Source: Spongiactinospora sp. TRM90649 (GTDB lineage: Bacteria; Actinomycetota; Actinomycetes; Streptosporangiales; Streptosporangiaceae). Taken from it: a DNA stretch of 64,000 nucleotides. The DNA lies in contig NZ_JARLTC010000008.1 of assembly GCF_029382225.1 (NCBI RefSeq), positions 186,001 to 250,000 on the forward strand. The letters are read 5' to 3'. Of the stretch, positions 27,586 through 36,994 are shown one piece after another (within the stretch, counting starts at the first letter, position 1; every line of letters begins with the position of its first letter). The notes beneath the pieces were generated by a model. The model ran no database searches. It was not told the DNA's origin and saw only the letters and a list, made by a program, of their open reading frames with translations. Both the position numbers and the translations under genes were made by a program.

Positions 27586-28026
27586 TTGAGAACGCCGCTG
27601 AGAGCCACCCTGACACTGGCCGTCGCCGTGCTCGCGCTCGCCGCCTGCGGCGGCGCCGTGCAGGTGGAGCCGCCGGTCCCGCAGGGCGAGACCGCCGCCG
27701 CGTGCCGACGGCTGAACGACCTGCTGCCGGGCACTCTCGACGGAGCCGAGCGAGTGGAGTCCGAGCCGAAGTCGCCCTACGTGGCGGTGTGGGGCGCGGG
27801 AGAGATCGCGCTGCGCTGCGGTGTCCCGCGTCCCGCCGCCATGGCCCCGACCGACCGCCTCTCGGAGATCAACGGCGTCGGCTGGTTCGCCGATCCGAAG
27901 CTCCCCACCCTCTACACCGCCGTGACCGGCAGCGGCTACGTCGAGGTCACCATCGCGCGCACGCACGACCCCGGCGAGGTGCTCGGGGCACTGTCCGCCC
28001 CGATCGCCAAGACCCTGCCCGCCTGA
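27586..28026 (+). CDS. DUF3515 lipoprotein
   Basis: 146 residues from a TTG start. Signal peptide with lipobox LAAC (Cys 21), then a small exported domain with CRRLNDLLPGTLDG and WGAGEIALRCGVPRPAAM, which fits DUF3515. Function unknown. It is 26 bp after the RAM-domain gene, on the same strand, and ends 9 bp from the convergent ddl. Confidence 0.8.
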   Translation: MRTPLRATLTLAVAVLALAACGGAVQVEPPVPQGETAAACRRLNDLLPGTLDGAERVESEPKSPYVAVWGAGEIALRCGVPRPAAMAPTDRLSEINGVGWFADPKLPTLYTAVTGSGYVEVTIARTHDPGEVLGALSAPIAKTLPA

Positions 28027-28035
28027 GTTCCGGTC

Positions 28036-29133
28036 TCAGCGCAGTCCCGGCGGGCGGCGCAGGGCGAGCTGGATGAGATGGTCCACCAGCCCCGCGTACG
28101 GCAGGCCCGTGGCCGCCCAGAGCTGCGGCGCCACCGACGTGGACGTGAACCCGGGCATCGTGTTGATCTCGTTGAGCACGACCCGGCCGTCCGGGGTGTA
28201 GAAGAAGTCGACCCGCGCCAGCCCCTCGCAGCCCAGCGCCTCGAACGCGCGCACCGCCATGGCGCGCAGCTCCTCGGCCGCCTCCTCCGGGATCCCGGCC
28301 GGGATGTCGAGGTCGATGTGCCCCTCGGTGTACTTCGCGGTGAAGTCGTAGAACTCGTGGTCGTCGCGGACGCGCACCTCGCCCGGCCGGCTCGCGCGGG
28401 GCGGCGCGTCGTCCAGCGACTCCAGCACCGCGCACTCGACCTCGCGCCCCGGGATCGCGGCCTCCACGAGCACCTTGGGGTCGTGCTCCCTGGCCAGCTC
28501 GACGGCCGCCTCCAGCTCCTCAGGGGAGGACGCCTTGGAGATGCCCTGGCTGGACCCGGCCCGCGCGGGCTTGACGAACACCGGCAGGCCCAGCTCGTGG
28601 ACCTCCTTCAGCACCCGGTCGCGGTCGAGCCGCCAGTCTCGGTCACGGATCACCACGTACTCGCCGATCGGCAGCCCGGCCGCGCCGAGCACCGCCTTCA
28701 TGTACGCCTTGTCCATGCCGACGGCGCTGGCCAGCACCCCGGAGCCGACATATCGCACCCCCGCCATCTCCAGCAGGCCCTGGATCGTGCCGTCCTCGCC
28801 GAACGGACCGTGCAGGACGGGGAAGACCACGTCCACCGCGCCCAGCTCGACGGGGATGCTCCCGGGCGAGAGCGCGACCAGCGACGCCTCACCGGACGGC
28901 AGCGCGAGCGCCGTACCCGACTCGTCAACGGTCGCCTCGATGGCGAACCGCTGGTCTCCCGGCGCGAGCACCCACCTGCCGTCCTGGGCGATGCCCACCG
29001 GCACCACGTCGTACTTCGACCGGTCGATGACGGAAAGCACGCTTCCCGCTCCGAGTAGTGACACCGCGTGCTCGGAGTTTCGGCCGCCGAAGACGATGGC
29101 GACCCGTGGACGGGGCTCCCGCTGCTCGTTCAT
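28036..29133 (-). CDS. ddl: D-alanine--D-alanine ligase
   Basis: 365 residues, ATP-grasp enzyme that makes the D-Ala-D-Ala dipeptide for peptidoglycan. It has VFGGRNSEHAVSLLGA at the N-terminus, FPVLHGPFGEDGTIQG, PARAGSSQGISK and VLNEINTMPGFTSTS. The HEFYDFTAKY loop agrees with a D-Ala rather than D-lactate acceptor, so it is not a glycopeptide-resistance ligase by this sign. It is the housekeeping copy by gene context (thiL-DUF3515-ddl-gpsA). Confidence 0.95.
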   Translation of the reverse strand: MNEQREPRPRVAIVFGGRNSEHAVSLLGAGSVLSVIDRSKYDVVPVGIAQDGRWVLAPGDQRFAIEATVDESGTALALPSGEASLVALSPGSIPVELGAVDVVFPVLHGPFGEDGTIQGLLEMAGVRYVGSGVLASAVGMDKAYMKAVLGAAGLPIGEYVVIRDRDWRLDRDRVLKEVHELGLPVFVKPARAGSSQGISKASSPEELEAAVELAREHDPKVLVEAAIPGREVECAVLESLDDAPPRASRPGEVRVRDDHEFYDFTAKYTEGHIDLDIPAGIPEEAAEELRAMAVRAFEALGCEGLARVDFFYTPDGRVVLNEINTMPGFTSTSVAPQLWAATGLPYAGLVDHLIQLALRRPPGLR

Positions 29134-29200
29134 GATGCCCGAATCTACCGCCTCAACGGTCAGACCCGGCGAGCCGACACGTCTCCGAACTACTGTGCCT

Positions 29201-30448
29201 CTACTGGGCTCCTACCGGGCGAAGGGAATCAAGCGCCCTGGTCACATCGGCGATGAGGTCCTCGGCGTCCTCCAGCCCGACCGAGAAGCGAACCGCCCCG
29301 GCGTCGATGCCCGACGCGGCCAGCGCGCCCTCGGCGAGACGGCGGTGCGAGGTCGAGGCCACGTGCGCCGCCCTGGTGTGGGTGCCGCCCACCGAGGTGC
29401 CGATCCCGGCCAGGCGCAGGGCGTCGGCGAGGGCGGCCCCCGCCTCGTAGCCGCCGGTGGGCGTGATGGTGACGCACGCGCCGTACCGGGTGCCCTCGGG
29501 GCCGGAGTCGAAGAGGTGGCGGGCGAGCCGGTTGCCCGGATGGCCGGGCAGGCCCGGGTAGTCGACCCGGCGGACGGCCGGGTGCTTGGCGAGCGACGCG
29601 GCGAACACCATCGCGGTCGAGCACATCCGGCGCACCCGCAGGGTCAGCGTCTCCATCCCCCTGCGCAGCAGGAACGCGTCGTCGGGCGACAGCGAGCCGC
29701 CGGTGTCGACGCGGACCTCGCGAAGCTGGTGGATCAGGTCGGGACGGCCGACCACCACCCCGCCGGTGGAGTCGTCGTGGCCGCCGAGGTACTTGGTCGC
29801 CGAATGGACGACCAGGTCGGCGCCGTGCTCCAGGGGGCGGCAGACGATCGGGGTGGCCAGCGTGGAGTCCACGACGAGGAGCGCCCCCGCGCTGCGGGCG
29901 ATCCGGTAGAGGCCGCGCAGGTCGGCCACCGCCATGGTCGGGTTGGCCATGGTCTCCGCGAAGATGATCTTCGTGTTGGGCCGGACGGCGGCGTGGACGC
30001 GGGTGAGGTCGGTGTGGTCCACGAAGTCGGCGCTCACCCCGAACCTGCTCAGCACGTTGGTGAGCAGCGAGAACGTCCCGCCGTACAACTGGGTCGGGGC
30101 GATCACGTGCGATCCGGCGCGCAGGAACGCCATGAACACGCCGTGGATGGCCGCCATGCCGGAGGCGAAAGCCTGGCCCGCGACGTCCTCGGGCGCCGCC
30201 GCGCCCTCCAGGAAGGCCACGGCCGCGGCGAAGGAGGCCGTGGTCGGATTGTCGACGCGCCCGTGAGTGTGGCCGGGGGCGCGGTCGCCGAGCGCGTCGT
30301 CGTACTCGGCCGAGTCGCGGAAGTTCCACGCCGCGGCCCGCCAGACCGGCTGGCCGAAGGTCGACTGGGCGGGGCTCTCCGGCGGGGGCAGGTGGATGGA
30401 ACGGGTGTTCTCACCGAGTCTGCGTCGGGCGCGTCGTGGTCCAGTCAC
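29201..30448 (-). CDS. Cys/Met-metabolism PLP enzyme (cystathionine gamma-lyase/synthase family)
   Basis: 415 residues, fold-type I PLP enzyme. ASGMAAIHG is the cofactor loop, VDSTLATPIVCRPLEHGADLVVHSATKYLGGHDD holds the PLP aspartate and the Schiff-base lysine, and SLSPDDAFLLRRGMETLTLR is the substrate region. Cystathionine gamma-lyase, gamma-synthase or methionine gamma-lyase activity cannot be separated from sequence. GTG start at 30448; it lies 9 bp after gpsA and so is in its operon. Confidence 0.85.
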   Translation of the reverse strand: MTGPRRARRRLGENTRSIHLPPPESPAQSTFGQPVWRAAAWNFRDSAEYDDALGDRAPGHTHGRVDNPTTASFAAAVAFLEGAAAPEDVAGQAFASGMAAIHGVFMAFLRAGSHVIAPTQLYGGTFSLLTNVLSRFGVSADFVDHTDLTRVHAAVRPNTKIIFAETMANPTMAVADLRGLYRIARSAGALLVVDSTLATPIVCRPLEHGADLVVHSATKYLGGHDDSTGGVVVGRPDLIHQLREVRVDTGGSLSPDDAFLLRRGMETLTLRVRRMCSTAMVFAASLAKHPAVRRVDYPGLPGHPGNRLARHLFDSGPEGTRYGACVTITPTGGYEAGAALADALRLAGIGTSVGGTHTRAAHVASTSHRRLAEGALAASGIDAGAVRFSVGLEDAEDLIADVTRALDSLRPVGAQ

Positions 30449-30457
30449 ACTAAGAAG

Positions 30458-31492
30458 TCACACTCCGTACCGTTCGGGCTTGGGCGACCGCGACATCAGC
30501 AGCATCGCGGCCTCGCCGGGGCTCAGGCCGTCGTGCACGACACCCACCACCACCTCGGTAATCGGCATCTCCACGTCGTGTTTCCTCGCCAGTTCGAGCA
30601 CCGACTCGCAGGACTTCACACCTTCGGCGGTCTGCTTGGTGGCCGCGATCACTTCGGCCAAGGTCATTCCGCGACCCAAATTCTCGCCGAAAGTGCGGTT
30701 CCTGGACAATGGTGACGCACAAGTCGCTACAAGGTCTCCCATTCCAGCCAAACCCGCAAAAGTATGCTGATCTGCCCCCAGAGCCGCACCCAACCGGGAA
30801 ATCTCCGCCAGTCCCCTGGTCATCATCATCGCCCGCACGTTGTCGCCCAGTTCCATCCCCACCGCGACGCCAACGGCCAGCGCGATGACGTTCTTGACGG
30901 CCCCGCCCAGTTCCACCCCGACCACGTCGGTGTTGGTGTACGGACGGAACCACGGCGGCGCGTGGCACGCCTCCTGGAGCCGCTGCGCCACGACCTCGTC
31001 GGTGCAGGCCACGACGGTGGCCGCCGGCTGCCCCTGGGCGATCTCCGGCGCCAGGTTGGGCCCGGACACGACCGCCACCCGCTCCTCGGGAACCCCCGCG
31101 ACCTCCCTGATCACCTCGCTCATCCGCTTGGTGGTGCCCAGCTCGATGCCCTTCATCAGGCTGACCAGGATCGCCCTGGGCGGGATCGCCGACGCCCACT
31201 CGGCGAGATTGCCGCGCAGCGACTGCGAGGGGACGGCGAGCACCACGAACTCGGCGCCGTCCAGAGCCTCCGCCGGATCAGTCGTGGCGCGCAGCGAGTC
31301 GGGAAGAACGACCCCCGGCAGATAGCCGGAATTGCGGTGGTGCCGGTTGATCTCATCGACGACCTCGGCACGACGGCCCCAGATGGTGGTCCGCGTTCCT
31401 GCGGCGCAGAGAATCGTCGCGAACGTGGTGCCCCACGAACCGGTCCCGAAAACGGCGGCTTTGCTCATTTCATTACCGTACGCTGCGATCAA
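30458..31492 (-). CDS. gpsA: NAD(P)H-dependent glycerol-3-phosphate dehydrogenase
   Basis: 344 residues (336 from the inner start). [10 protein letters not shown] is the dinucleotide loop, [11 protein letters not shown] and [13 protein letters not shown] hold the catalytic lysines, and GMGDLVATC follows. It makes glycerol-3-phosphate for phospholipids. ATG 31492 overlaps the plsC stop (ATGA), which favours coupling; ATG 31468 (MSKAAVFG) matches usual family starts. Pairing with plsC fits phospholipid synthesis. Confidence 0.94.
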   Translation of the reverse strand: MIAAYGNEMSKAAVFGTGSWGTTFATILCAAGTRTTIWGRRAEVVDEINRHHRNSGYLPGVVLPDSLRATTDPAEALDGAEFVVLAVPSQSLRGNLAEWASAIPPRAILVSLMKGIELGTTKRMSEVIREVAGVPEERVAVVSGPNLAPEIAQGQPAATVVACTDEVVAQRLQEACHAPPWFRPYTNTDVVGVELGGAVKNVIALAVGVAVGMELGDNVRAMMMTRGLAEISRLGAALGADQHTFAGLAGMGDLVATCASPLSRNRTFGENLGRGMTLAEVIAATKQTAEGVKSCESVLELARKHDVEMPITEVVVGVVHDGLSPGEAAMLLMSRSPKPERYGV

Positions 31493-32259
31493 CCGTCCGA
31501 GCGTCTTCCGGTGTCCGTCTCGCCACCCTCGGGTGCGTCGCCGCCCGGGTCGGGCGCGTTCCTGTCGAACGGGACGTCAGGCGCCTTCTCCCCGCGGATA
31601 TCGGCGAGCTGGGCGGTGATCGCCGCGATGATGTCGGCGGTGGCGTCGCGCAGCACGTCAGTGTGCGCCGGCCGTCCGGCGTATCGCGACAGATCGACCG
31701 GCGGCCCCGCCTTGATGTGGAACGTCTTGCGCGGGAACGGCCTCGGCCGCTTCGCCCCGTACGGCAGCAGCTCCTGCGCGCCCCAGTGGGCCACCGGCAC
31801 GACCGGCGCGCCCGTGGCCAGCGCCAGCCGGGCGGCACCCGTCTTGCCGCTCATCGGCCACAGGTTGGGATCGCGCGTGCAGGTGCCCTCCGGGTAGAAG
31901 ATCACGCACGCGCCGCCCCTGACCGCCCGCTCGGCCGCCCGGAGCGAGTTCGCGGCGTCGGCGGTGTCGCGGTAGACCGGGATCGTGCGCAGCCAGGCCA
32001 CGATCTTGCCCAGCACCGGCACCCCGAAGATGCCCGACTTGGCCAGGAACACGGGCCAGCGCCCGTTGTCGTAGAGGTAGTGCCCGAGCAGCACGGGGTC
32101 GGTCCAGGACAGGTGGTTGGCCGCGATGATCACCCCGCCGGTGCCCGGAATGTGCTCTCTCCCCCGCCAGTCGCGCCGCATCAGGGCCAGTGACAGTGGC
32201 TTCATCAGCACCACGGCCACGTACTCCCAAAAGCGCGAAGGTCGATCGTGGCGGGTCAT
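31489..32259 (-). CDS. plsC: 1-acyl-sn-glycerol-3-phosphate acyltransferase
   Basis: 256 residues from ATG 32259, which follows GGAGGAG. Motif I is NHLSWTD (H-x4-D), motif III is [10 protein letters not shown], and a [11 protein letters not shown] segment follows. It acylates lysophosphatidate using the product line of gpsA. The C-terminal tail is charged and unconserved. It overlaps gpsA by 4 bp. The open frame extends far upstream but that part is not coding. Confidence 0.92.
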   Translation of the reverse strand: MTRHDRPSRFWEYVAVVLMKPLSLALMRRDWRGREHIPGTGGVIIAANHLSWTDPVLLGHYLYDNGRWPVFLAKSGIFGVPVLGKIVAWLRTIPVYRDTADAANSLRAAERAVRGGACVIFYPEGTCTRDPNLWPMSGKTGAARLALATGAPVVPVAHWGAQELLPYGAKRPRPFPRKTFHIKAGPPVDLSRYAGRPAHTDVLRDATADIIAAITAQLADIRGEKAPDVPFDRNAPDPGGDAPEGGETDTGRRSDG

Positions 32260-32344
32260 CGGCTCCTCCTGTCCACGCGGGGCGGCGCACGCCGCAAGTC
32301 TCCCGGTTGCGGCGCGCGGGTGTCGAGGCGCGATGCTTAAGGGT

Positions 32345-33001
32345 ATGCGTGCATCGGAAAGTTCCGCCTGGTCTCTCGTGGTCCCGGTGAAGACCCTGGT
32401 CGCGGCCAAGACCAGGCTCACCGAGGCGGCGGGGCCGCACCGCACGGCCCTGGCCGTCGCGATCGCCTGCGACACCGTGTCGGCGGCGCTGCTCTGCCCG
32501 CGCGTGGCGCGGGTCGTGGTCGTCACCGGCGACCCCCAGGCCGCCGGGCCGCTGCGCGACGTGGGCGGCCACGTGGTGGACGATCCCCAAGCGGGCCTGA
32601 ACGCGGCCCTGCGCCGCGGCGCGGCCGAAGCCGTGCGCCTGGCCCCCGGCGACGCGGTCGGGGCCCTCCAGGCCGACCTCCCCGCGCTGCGCCCCGCCGA
32701 ACTGGACGCCGCGCTCGCCGCAGCCGAGGACTTCGAGATGTCGTTCGTGCCGGACGCCGCCGGAGTCGGCACCACCTTCTACGGCACCCTGCCCGGCACG
32801 CCGTTCACGCCCGGGTTCGGCGGCGAGTCGCGCGCCAGGCACCTCGGACGCGGGGCCAAGGAACTCGACCGTGACGACATCCCCTCGGTCCGCCGGGACG
32901 TGGACACCCCCGCCGACCTGGCCGACGCCCTGTCGCTCGGCGTCGGACCGCGCACGGCGGAAGTCGCCAGGCTCATATTCCCGCCCACCGGTCTACGCTG
33001 A
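32345..33001 (+). CDS. fbiD: Coenzyme F420 guanylyltransferase CofC/FbiD
   Basis: 218 residues. It opens SLVVPVKTLVAAKTRL, the nucleotide-sugar-transferase-like loop, and has ALQADLPALRP (metal aspartate) and RRDVDTPADL at the end. In actinobacteria FbiD joins GTP with phosphoenolpyruvate for F420 synthesis. Divergent from plsC, as in other actinomycetes. ATG 32345 has AAGGG close upstream; ATG 32333 is an alternative. No other F420 gene is in the window. Confidence 0.88.
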   Translation: MRASESSAWSLVVPVKTLVAAKTRLTEAAGPHRTALAVAIACDTVSAALLCPRVARVVVVTGDPQAAGPLRDVGGHVVDDPQAGLNAALRRGAAEAVRLAPGDAVGALQADLPALRPAELDAALAAAEDFEMSFVPDAAGVGTTFYGTLPGTPFTPGFGGESRARHLGRGAKELDRDDIPSVRRDVDTPADLADALSLGVGPRTAEVARLIFPPTGLR

Positions 33002-33005
33002 ACGT

Positions 33006-33209
33006 GTGCAGGCGACAGTGCGAACATACGATCAAGAGACCCGATCGGGTTCGGTCTTCCTCGACGACGGCAGCGTGCTCACGTTCGGCACCCAGGCGTT
33101 CGACGCCGGTCCGCTGCGCCTGCTGCGCTCCGGCCAACGCGTCAACATCCGGCTGACCGGCGGCGAGATCACCGCGATCACCCTGTCCACCTTCCCCCTA
33201 CCCGACTAG
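33006..33209 (+). CDS. Small cold-shock-domain-like protein
   Basis: 67 residues from GTG 33006, 4 bp after fbiD. TVRTYDQETRSGSVFLDDG followed by FGTQAFDAGPLRLLRSGQRV resembles a short OB/CSD-like beta barrel with a G-S-V-F core in place of G-F-I. Similar small proteins follow cofC in related genomes as I recall. RNA binding is possible but unproven. Confidence 0.65.
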   Translation: MQATVRTYDQETRSGSVFLDDGSVLTFGTQAFDAGPLRLLRSGQRVNIRLTGGEITAITLSTFPLPD

Positions 33210-33238
33210 GGCGGGCCCGGCGGGCGTCGGCTGGAACG

Positions 33239-33308
33239 AGCCGGGCCAGGAACAAGCCGGGCCAGGAACAAGGCGGGGCGCCCCGGGCGTGGATCGCCCC
33301 GGGCGCCC
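33239..33308. terminator. Convergent terminator with preceding 16-bp tandem repeat
   Basis: A 14-bp stem with one mismatch pairs 33276-33289 with 33295-33308, between the CSD-like gene and the HU gene. Just before it a 16-bp unit (AGCCGGGCCAGGAACA) is repeated twice in tandem (33239-33254, 33255-33270). Confidence 0.7.
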
Positions 33309-33323
33309 ATACCGCGAGCCGGT

Positions 33324-33620
33324 CTACTTCTTCTTTACCCTTTTGCCCCCGGCGTTGACCTGCTCCTTGAAATCCGCACCCGGGCGGAACCGCGGAGCCC
33401 AGCTCTCGGCCACCTTGATCGGAGCACCGGTCGAAGGGTTCCTTGCCGTACGAGCCGGCTTGTGCACCATCTCAAAGGCGCCGAAACCGGTGATCGAGAC
33501 CTTGTCCCCGCCCGCGACCGCTTTCTGAATGGCATCGAGGACGGCATTCACCGCCTCATTGGCGGTCTTCTTGTCGCCGACCCGATCCGCGATGGCATCG
33601 ACGAGTTCCCGCTTGTTCAT
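33324..33620 (-). CDS. hup: DNA-binding protein HU
   Basis: 98 residues, MNKRELVDAIADRVGDKK with the DNA-binding arm GFGAFEMVHKPARTARNPSTGAPI and a short Lys-rich end. The HU-alpha short form (no long histone-like tail). GGGGGAG precedes the ATG. It lies downstream of leuCD and the 133-residue gene, a conserved actinomycete order. Confidence 0.96.
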   Translation of the reverse strand: MNKRELVDAIADRVGDKKTANEAVNAVLDAIQKAVAGGDKVSITGFGAFEMVHKPARTARNPSTGAPIKVAESWAPRFRPGADFKEQVNAGGKRVKKK

Positions 33621-33719
33621 CTAGGTTGCTCCCCCTGTAACGGCACGGGGTTCCAGCACACCAGGCAACGGTTCACCAAACCCCTTCTCGCTTGAAATTA
33701 GGGGAAGGCGAGCCAGGAC

Positions 33720-34121
33720 TCAATCACCATGCGCGAAGTTTCGCCTACTCGGCGTGTCGGAAGCCCCGTCCGATAGGCTCTCCGGCCCTCCCGCGGGGTG
33801 CGATTCGGATTCCAGCACGGCCAGATCGCGGAGAAAGACCGAAAGGCGGGCCCCGGCGTGGGCCAGGTCCCGCTTGGAGACGTCGCAGATGGCCAGCAGA
33901 CGGCGCGCCAGCCGGTCCCGCCGCTCCGGCGGCAGCCCGAGCGCGCGGACGCGGCGATGCGTCTCACGCAGCCGCCGCGCCAGTTCCTCCTCGCTCTCGA
34001 ACTCGTTCCCGCCCTCGAACTCGGCCGCGAGTTCGGGCTGGATGTTCAGAGCAGGAGTGGACGGGCCCGCGGGATGAGCCCGCGGGCCGTCGGGTCCGGT
34101 CAGACGGTGGTCGGCAGCCAT
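33720..34121 (-). CDS. Conserved hypothetical protein downstream of leuD
   Basis: 133 residues from the ATG at 34121, overlapping leuD by 22 bp. The middle third is a charged helical region ([38 protein letters not shown]) followed by [24 protein letters not shown]. The ends are disordered. I know no function; a comparable gene sits between leuD and the HU gene in Streptomyces. Coupling to leuCD may be only positional. Confidence 0.65.
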   Translation of the reverse strand: MAADHRLTGPDGPRAHPAGPSTPALNIQPELAAEFEGGNEFESEEELARRLRETHRRVRALGLPPERRDRLARRLLAICDVSKRDLAHAGARLSVFLRDLAVLESESHPAGGPESLSDGASDTPSRRNFAHGD

Positions 34122-34687
34122 GACTGCCGACCATTCTCGTATGTCGTGATGTGGTCGGCCGCACGCAGGGTCAGCCCGATGTCGTCGAGCCCCTCCATCA
34201 GCCGCCAGCGCGTGTAGTCGTCGATCTCGAAACCGGCGGCGCGACCGGCCCAGCGGACCTCGCGCTCGCCGAGGTCGACGGTCACCTCGGTGGCCGGGTC
34301 GGCCTCCACCGCGGCCTGGATCTCCTCCACGGTCTCGCCCGGCAGGACCACCGGCAGCAGGCCCATCTTGGTGGAGTTGCTGCGGAAGATGTCGCCGAAC
34401 CTCGCCGAGATCACGGCGCGGAAGCCGTACTGCTGAAGCGCCCACACGGCGTGCTCGCGGGAGGACCCGGTGCCGAACTCCGGCCCGGTGACCAGGATCG
34501 AGGCCCCCTCGTAGACCGGGTCGTTCAGCACGAAGGCGGGGTCTTCGCGCCAGGCGGAGAACAGCCCCTTCTCGAACCCGGTCCGGCTGACCTGCTTGAG
34601 CCACACGGCCGGGATGATCTGGTCGGTGTCGACGTTGCTCCGGCGCAGCGGCACGGCGCGCCCGGTGTGCGTGGTGAATGCGTCCAT
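34100..34687 (-). CDS. leuD: 3-isopropylmalate dehydratase small subunit
   Basis: 195 residues, swivel domain of isopropylmalate isomerase. [14 protein letters not shown] at the N-terminus, [14 protein letters not shown] and [15 protein letters not shown] are canonical. It pairs with LeuC to turn 2- into 3-isopropylmalate, and in citramalate routes to isomerise citramalate. It follows leuC by 25 bp. Confidence 0.96.
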   Translation of the reverse strand: MDAFTTHTGRAVPLRRSNVDTDQIIPAVWLKQVSRTGFEKGLFSAWREDPAFVLNDPVYEGASILVTGPEFGTGSSREHAVWALQQYGFRAVISARFGDIFRSNSTKMGLLPVVLPGETVEEIQAAVEADPATEVTVDLGEREVRWAGRAAGFEIDDYTRWRLMEGLDDIGLTLRAADHITTYENGRQSWLPTTV

Positions 34688-34712
34688 CGTCGGTGTCGTT
34701 CCTTACCGGTCG

Positions 34713-36098
34713 TTACAGGTCGGCGGGGGCGGTCAGGCGGCCGGTCACGGCCGTGGCGGCGGCCACGGCGGGCGAGACCAGGTGGGTCCTGCCGCCCTTG
34801 CCCTGCCTGCCCTCGAAGTTGCGGTTGGAGGTCGAGGCGCTGCGCTCGCCGGGCGACAGCGTGTCCGGGTTCATCCCCAGGCACATCGAGCAGCCCGCCT
34901 CACGCCACTCGGCGCCCGCCGCGGTGAAGACCTCGTGCAGGCCCTCCTCCTCGGCGGCCTTCTTGACCTGCATGGACCCCGGCACGATCAGCGTGCGGGT
35001 GACCACCTGCCGGCCGCGCAGCACGTCGGCGGCGGCCCGGAGGTCCTCGATCCTGCCGTTGGTGCAGGAGCCGACGAAGACGGTGTCGACCGCGATCTCG
35101 CGCAGCGGCGTGCCCGCCTGGAGGCCCATGTACTCCAGGGCGCGCTCGGCGGCGGAGCGGGCGATCGGGTCGTCGAACGTGTCGGGGGCGGGCACCACGG
35201 CGCTCAGCGGCGCGCCCTGGCCCGGGTTGGTGCCCCAGGTCACGAACGGCGTGAGCGTGCTCGCGTCGATCTCGACGACCTTGTCGAAGACTGCGTCGTC
35301 GTCGGTGCGCAGCGACTTCCAGTACTCCACCGCGGCGTCCCAGTCGGCCCCGGAGGGGGCGTGCGGGCGGCCCTTGAGGTACTCGAAGGTGGTCTCGTCG
35401 GGCGCGATCATGCCCGCGCGGGCCCCGGCCTCGATGGACATGTTGCAGACGGTCATCCGGCCCTCCATGGAGAGCTTGCGGATGGCCTCGCCGCGGTATT
35501 CCACGATGTAGCCCTGGCCGCCGCCGGTGCCGATCTTGGCGATGATGGCCAGGATCAGGTCCTTGGCCGTGACGCCCGCGGGCAGCTCGCCGGAGACCTC
35601 GATGGCCATCGTCTTGGGACGGTACGACGGCAGCGTCTGGGTGGCCAGCACGTGCTCGACCTCGGAGGTGCCGATGCCGAAGGCGATGCCGCCGAACGCG
35701 CCGTGCGTGGAGGTGTGCGAGTCGCCGCACACGATCGTCATGCCCGGCTGGGTCAGCCCGAACTGCGGGCCGATGATGTGCACCACGCCCTGCCCGGCGT
35801 CGCCCATCGGGTGCAGCCGGATGCCGAACTGCGCGCAGTTCTTGCGCAGCGTCTCCACCTGGGTGCGCGAGACCGGGTCGCTGATCGGGCCGAGCAGCGT
35901 CGGCACGTTGTGGTCCTCGGTCGCGATGGTGAGCTCGGGACGGCGCACCTTGCGGCCCGCCATGCGAAGGCCGTCGAACGCCTGCGGGCTGGTGACCTCG
36001 TGGACCAGGTGCAGGTCGATGTAGAGGAGGTCGGGCTCTCCCTCGGCACGCCGCACGACGTGCTGCTCCCAGACCTTCTCGGCCAGTGTGCGACCCAT
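34713..36098 (-). CDS. leuC: 3-isopropylmalate dehydratase large subunit
   Basis: 461 residues, aconitase-fold subunit. The [4Fe-4S] cysteines lie in [10 protein letters not shown] and [25 protein letters not shown] and [20 protein letters not shown] are also typical. ATG 36098 has GGGAGG upstream. It is divergent from an IclR regulator 60 bp away, as in other actinomycetes. Confidence 0.96.
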   Translation of the reverse strand: MGRTLAEKVWEQHVVRRAEGEPDLLYIDLHLVHEVTSPQAFDGLRMAGRKVRRPELTIATEDHNVPTLLGPISDPVSRTQVETLRKNCAQFGIRLHPMGDAGQGVVHIIGPQFGLTQPGMTIVCGDSHTSTHGAFGGIAFGIGTSEVEHVLATQTLPSYRPKTMAIEVSGELPAGVTAKDLILAIIAKIGTGGGQGYIVEYRGEAIRKLSMEGRMTVCNMSIEAGARAGMIAPDETTFEYLKGRPHAPSGADWDAAVEYWKSLRTDDDAVFDKVVEIDASTLTPFVTWGTNPGQGAPLSAVVPAPDTFDDPIARSAAERALEYMGLQAGTPLREIAVDTVFVGSCTNGRIEDLRAAADVLRGRQVVTRTLIVPGSMQVKKAAEEEGLHEVFTAAGAEWREAGCSMCLGMNPDTLSPGERSASTSNRNFEGRQGKGGRTHLVSPAVAAATAVTGRLTAPADL

Positions 36099-36128
36099 TG
36101 GCTCGCCTCCCACTTATCTGACTTGCCT

Positions 36129-36143
36129 TCTCATATCGCGAGA
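36129..36143. promoter_or_regulatory. Candidate NdgR-type operator between leuC and its regulator
   Basis: TCTC-N7-GAGA (36129-36143) lies centrally in the 60-bp divergent spacer. Given the IclR gene next door it is the best candidate site for autoregulation and leuCD control. It is short and only inferred from position. Confidence 0.4.
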
Positions 36144-36158
36144 CTGCAGTATCGGCTT

Positions 36159-36875
36159 ATGGACAACTCTAGCGGAGTCGGCGTACTGGACAAGGCCGTT
36201 CTCGTGCTCAATGCCCTCGAAGCCGGCCCCGCGTCGCTGGCGCAGCTCGTGCAGGCCACCGGTCTCGCCCGGCCGACGGCCCATCGGCTGGCCGTGGCCC
36301 TCGAACACCACCGCATCGTCACCCGCGACACACAAGGCCGCTTCGTGCTCGGCCCCCGGCTCTCAGAGCTGTCCACGGCCGCCGGCGAGGACCGGCTGCT
36401 CGCCGTGGCCTCTCCCGTGCTCACCCAACTGCGCGACCTCACCGGAGAGAGCGCCCAACTGTACCGGCGGCAGGGCGATGAACGGGTCTGCGTGGCCGCC
36501 GCCGAGCGCGCCAGCGGCCTGCGCGACACCGTCCCCGTCGGCACCGCCCTGCCCATGACGGCCGGCTCGGCCGCCCAGGTGCTCCTGGCCTGGGAGGAGC
36601 CCGACCGCCTGCACCGGGGCCTGCGCGGCGCGAAGTTCACCGCCGCCACCCTGTCCAGCGTCCGCAGGCGCGGCTGGGCGCACAGCGTGGGCGAGCGCGA
36701 ACAGGGCGTGGCCAGCGTCTCTGCGGCGGTCCGCGGCGCGGGCGGCAAGGTGATCGCCGCGGTTTCCGTGTCCGGCCCCATCGAACGCCTCACCCGCACC
36801 CCCGGCCGCCTCCACGCCGCCCCCGTGGTCACCGCCGCCGAACGCATCACCGAGGCCATGCGCCGCGCCAACTGA
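36159..36875 (+). CDS. ndgR: IclR-family regulator of leucine genes (NdgR/LtbR-like)
   Basis: 238 residues. N-terminal winged HTH (SLAQLVQATGLARPTAHRLAVALEHHRIV) and C-terminal IclR effector domain (GLRDTVPVGTALPMTAGSAAQVLLAW). Divergence from leuCD is the hallmark of NdgR (Streptomyces) and LtbR (Corynebacterium), which control leucine and related amino-acid genes. Very short leader: the ATG lies about 15 bp from the candidate operator. Confidence 0.88.
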   Translation: MDNSSGVGVLDKAVLVLNALEAGPASLAQLVQATGLARPTAHRLAVALEHHRIVTRDTQGRFVLGPRLSELSTAAGEDRLLAVASPVLTQLRDLTGESAQLYRRQGDERVCVAAAERASGLRDTVPVGTALPMTAGSAAQVLLAWEEPDRLHRGLRGAKFTAATLSSVRRRGWAHSVGEREQGVASVSAAVRGAGGKVIAAVSVSGPIERLTRTPGRLHAAPVVTAAERITEAMRRAN

Positions 36876-36924
36876 CGCGAGCCGCGCATCGCCTCCGCCC
36901 GTCGGTACAACGGGCAGGATCAAT

Positions 36925-36988
36925 GCGTCAATTGACGCCGTCCGCCAATGGATATGGGGAGGCAAGCGCTCTTCGGTGCGACTAGCCT
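36925..36988 (+). promoter_or_regulatory. 14-bp perfect palindrome and promoter of the acidic-protein gene
   Basis: GCGTCAATTGACGC (36925-36938) is a perfect palindrome in a GC-rich spacer. A TAGCCT hexamer at 36983-36988 is 6 nt before the GTG at 36995, suggesting a leaderless transcript. The palindrome would lie about 55 bp upstream of the start point. Confidence 0.45.
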
Positions 36989-36994
36989 GGGCGA

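Noticed and set aside
28036-29133. ddl as a VanA-type D-Ala-D-Lac resistance ligase
   Set aside because: The HEFYDFTAKY loop and the housekeeping context fit the normal D-Ala-D-Ala enzyme; no vanH or vanX nearby.
36099-36158. T-box or leader attenuator before leuC
   Set aside because: The 60-bp divergent spacer is too short, and an IclR regulator is encoded next to it.
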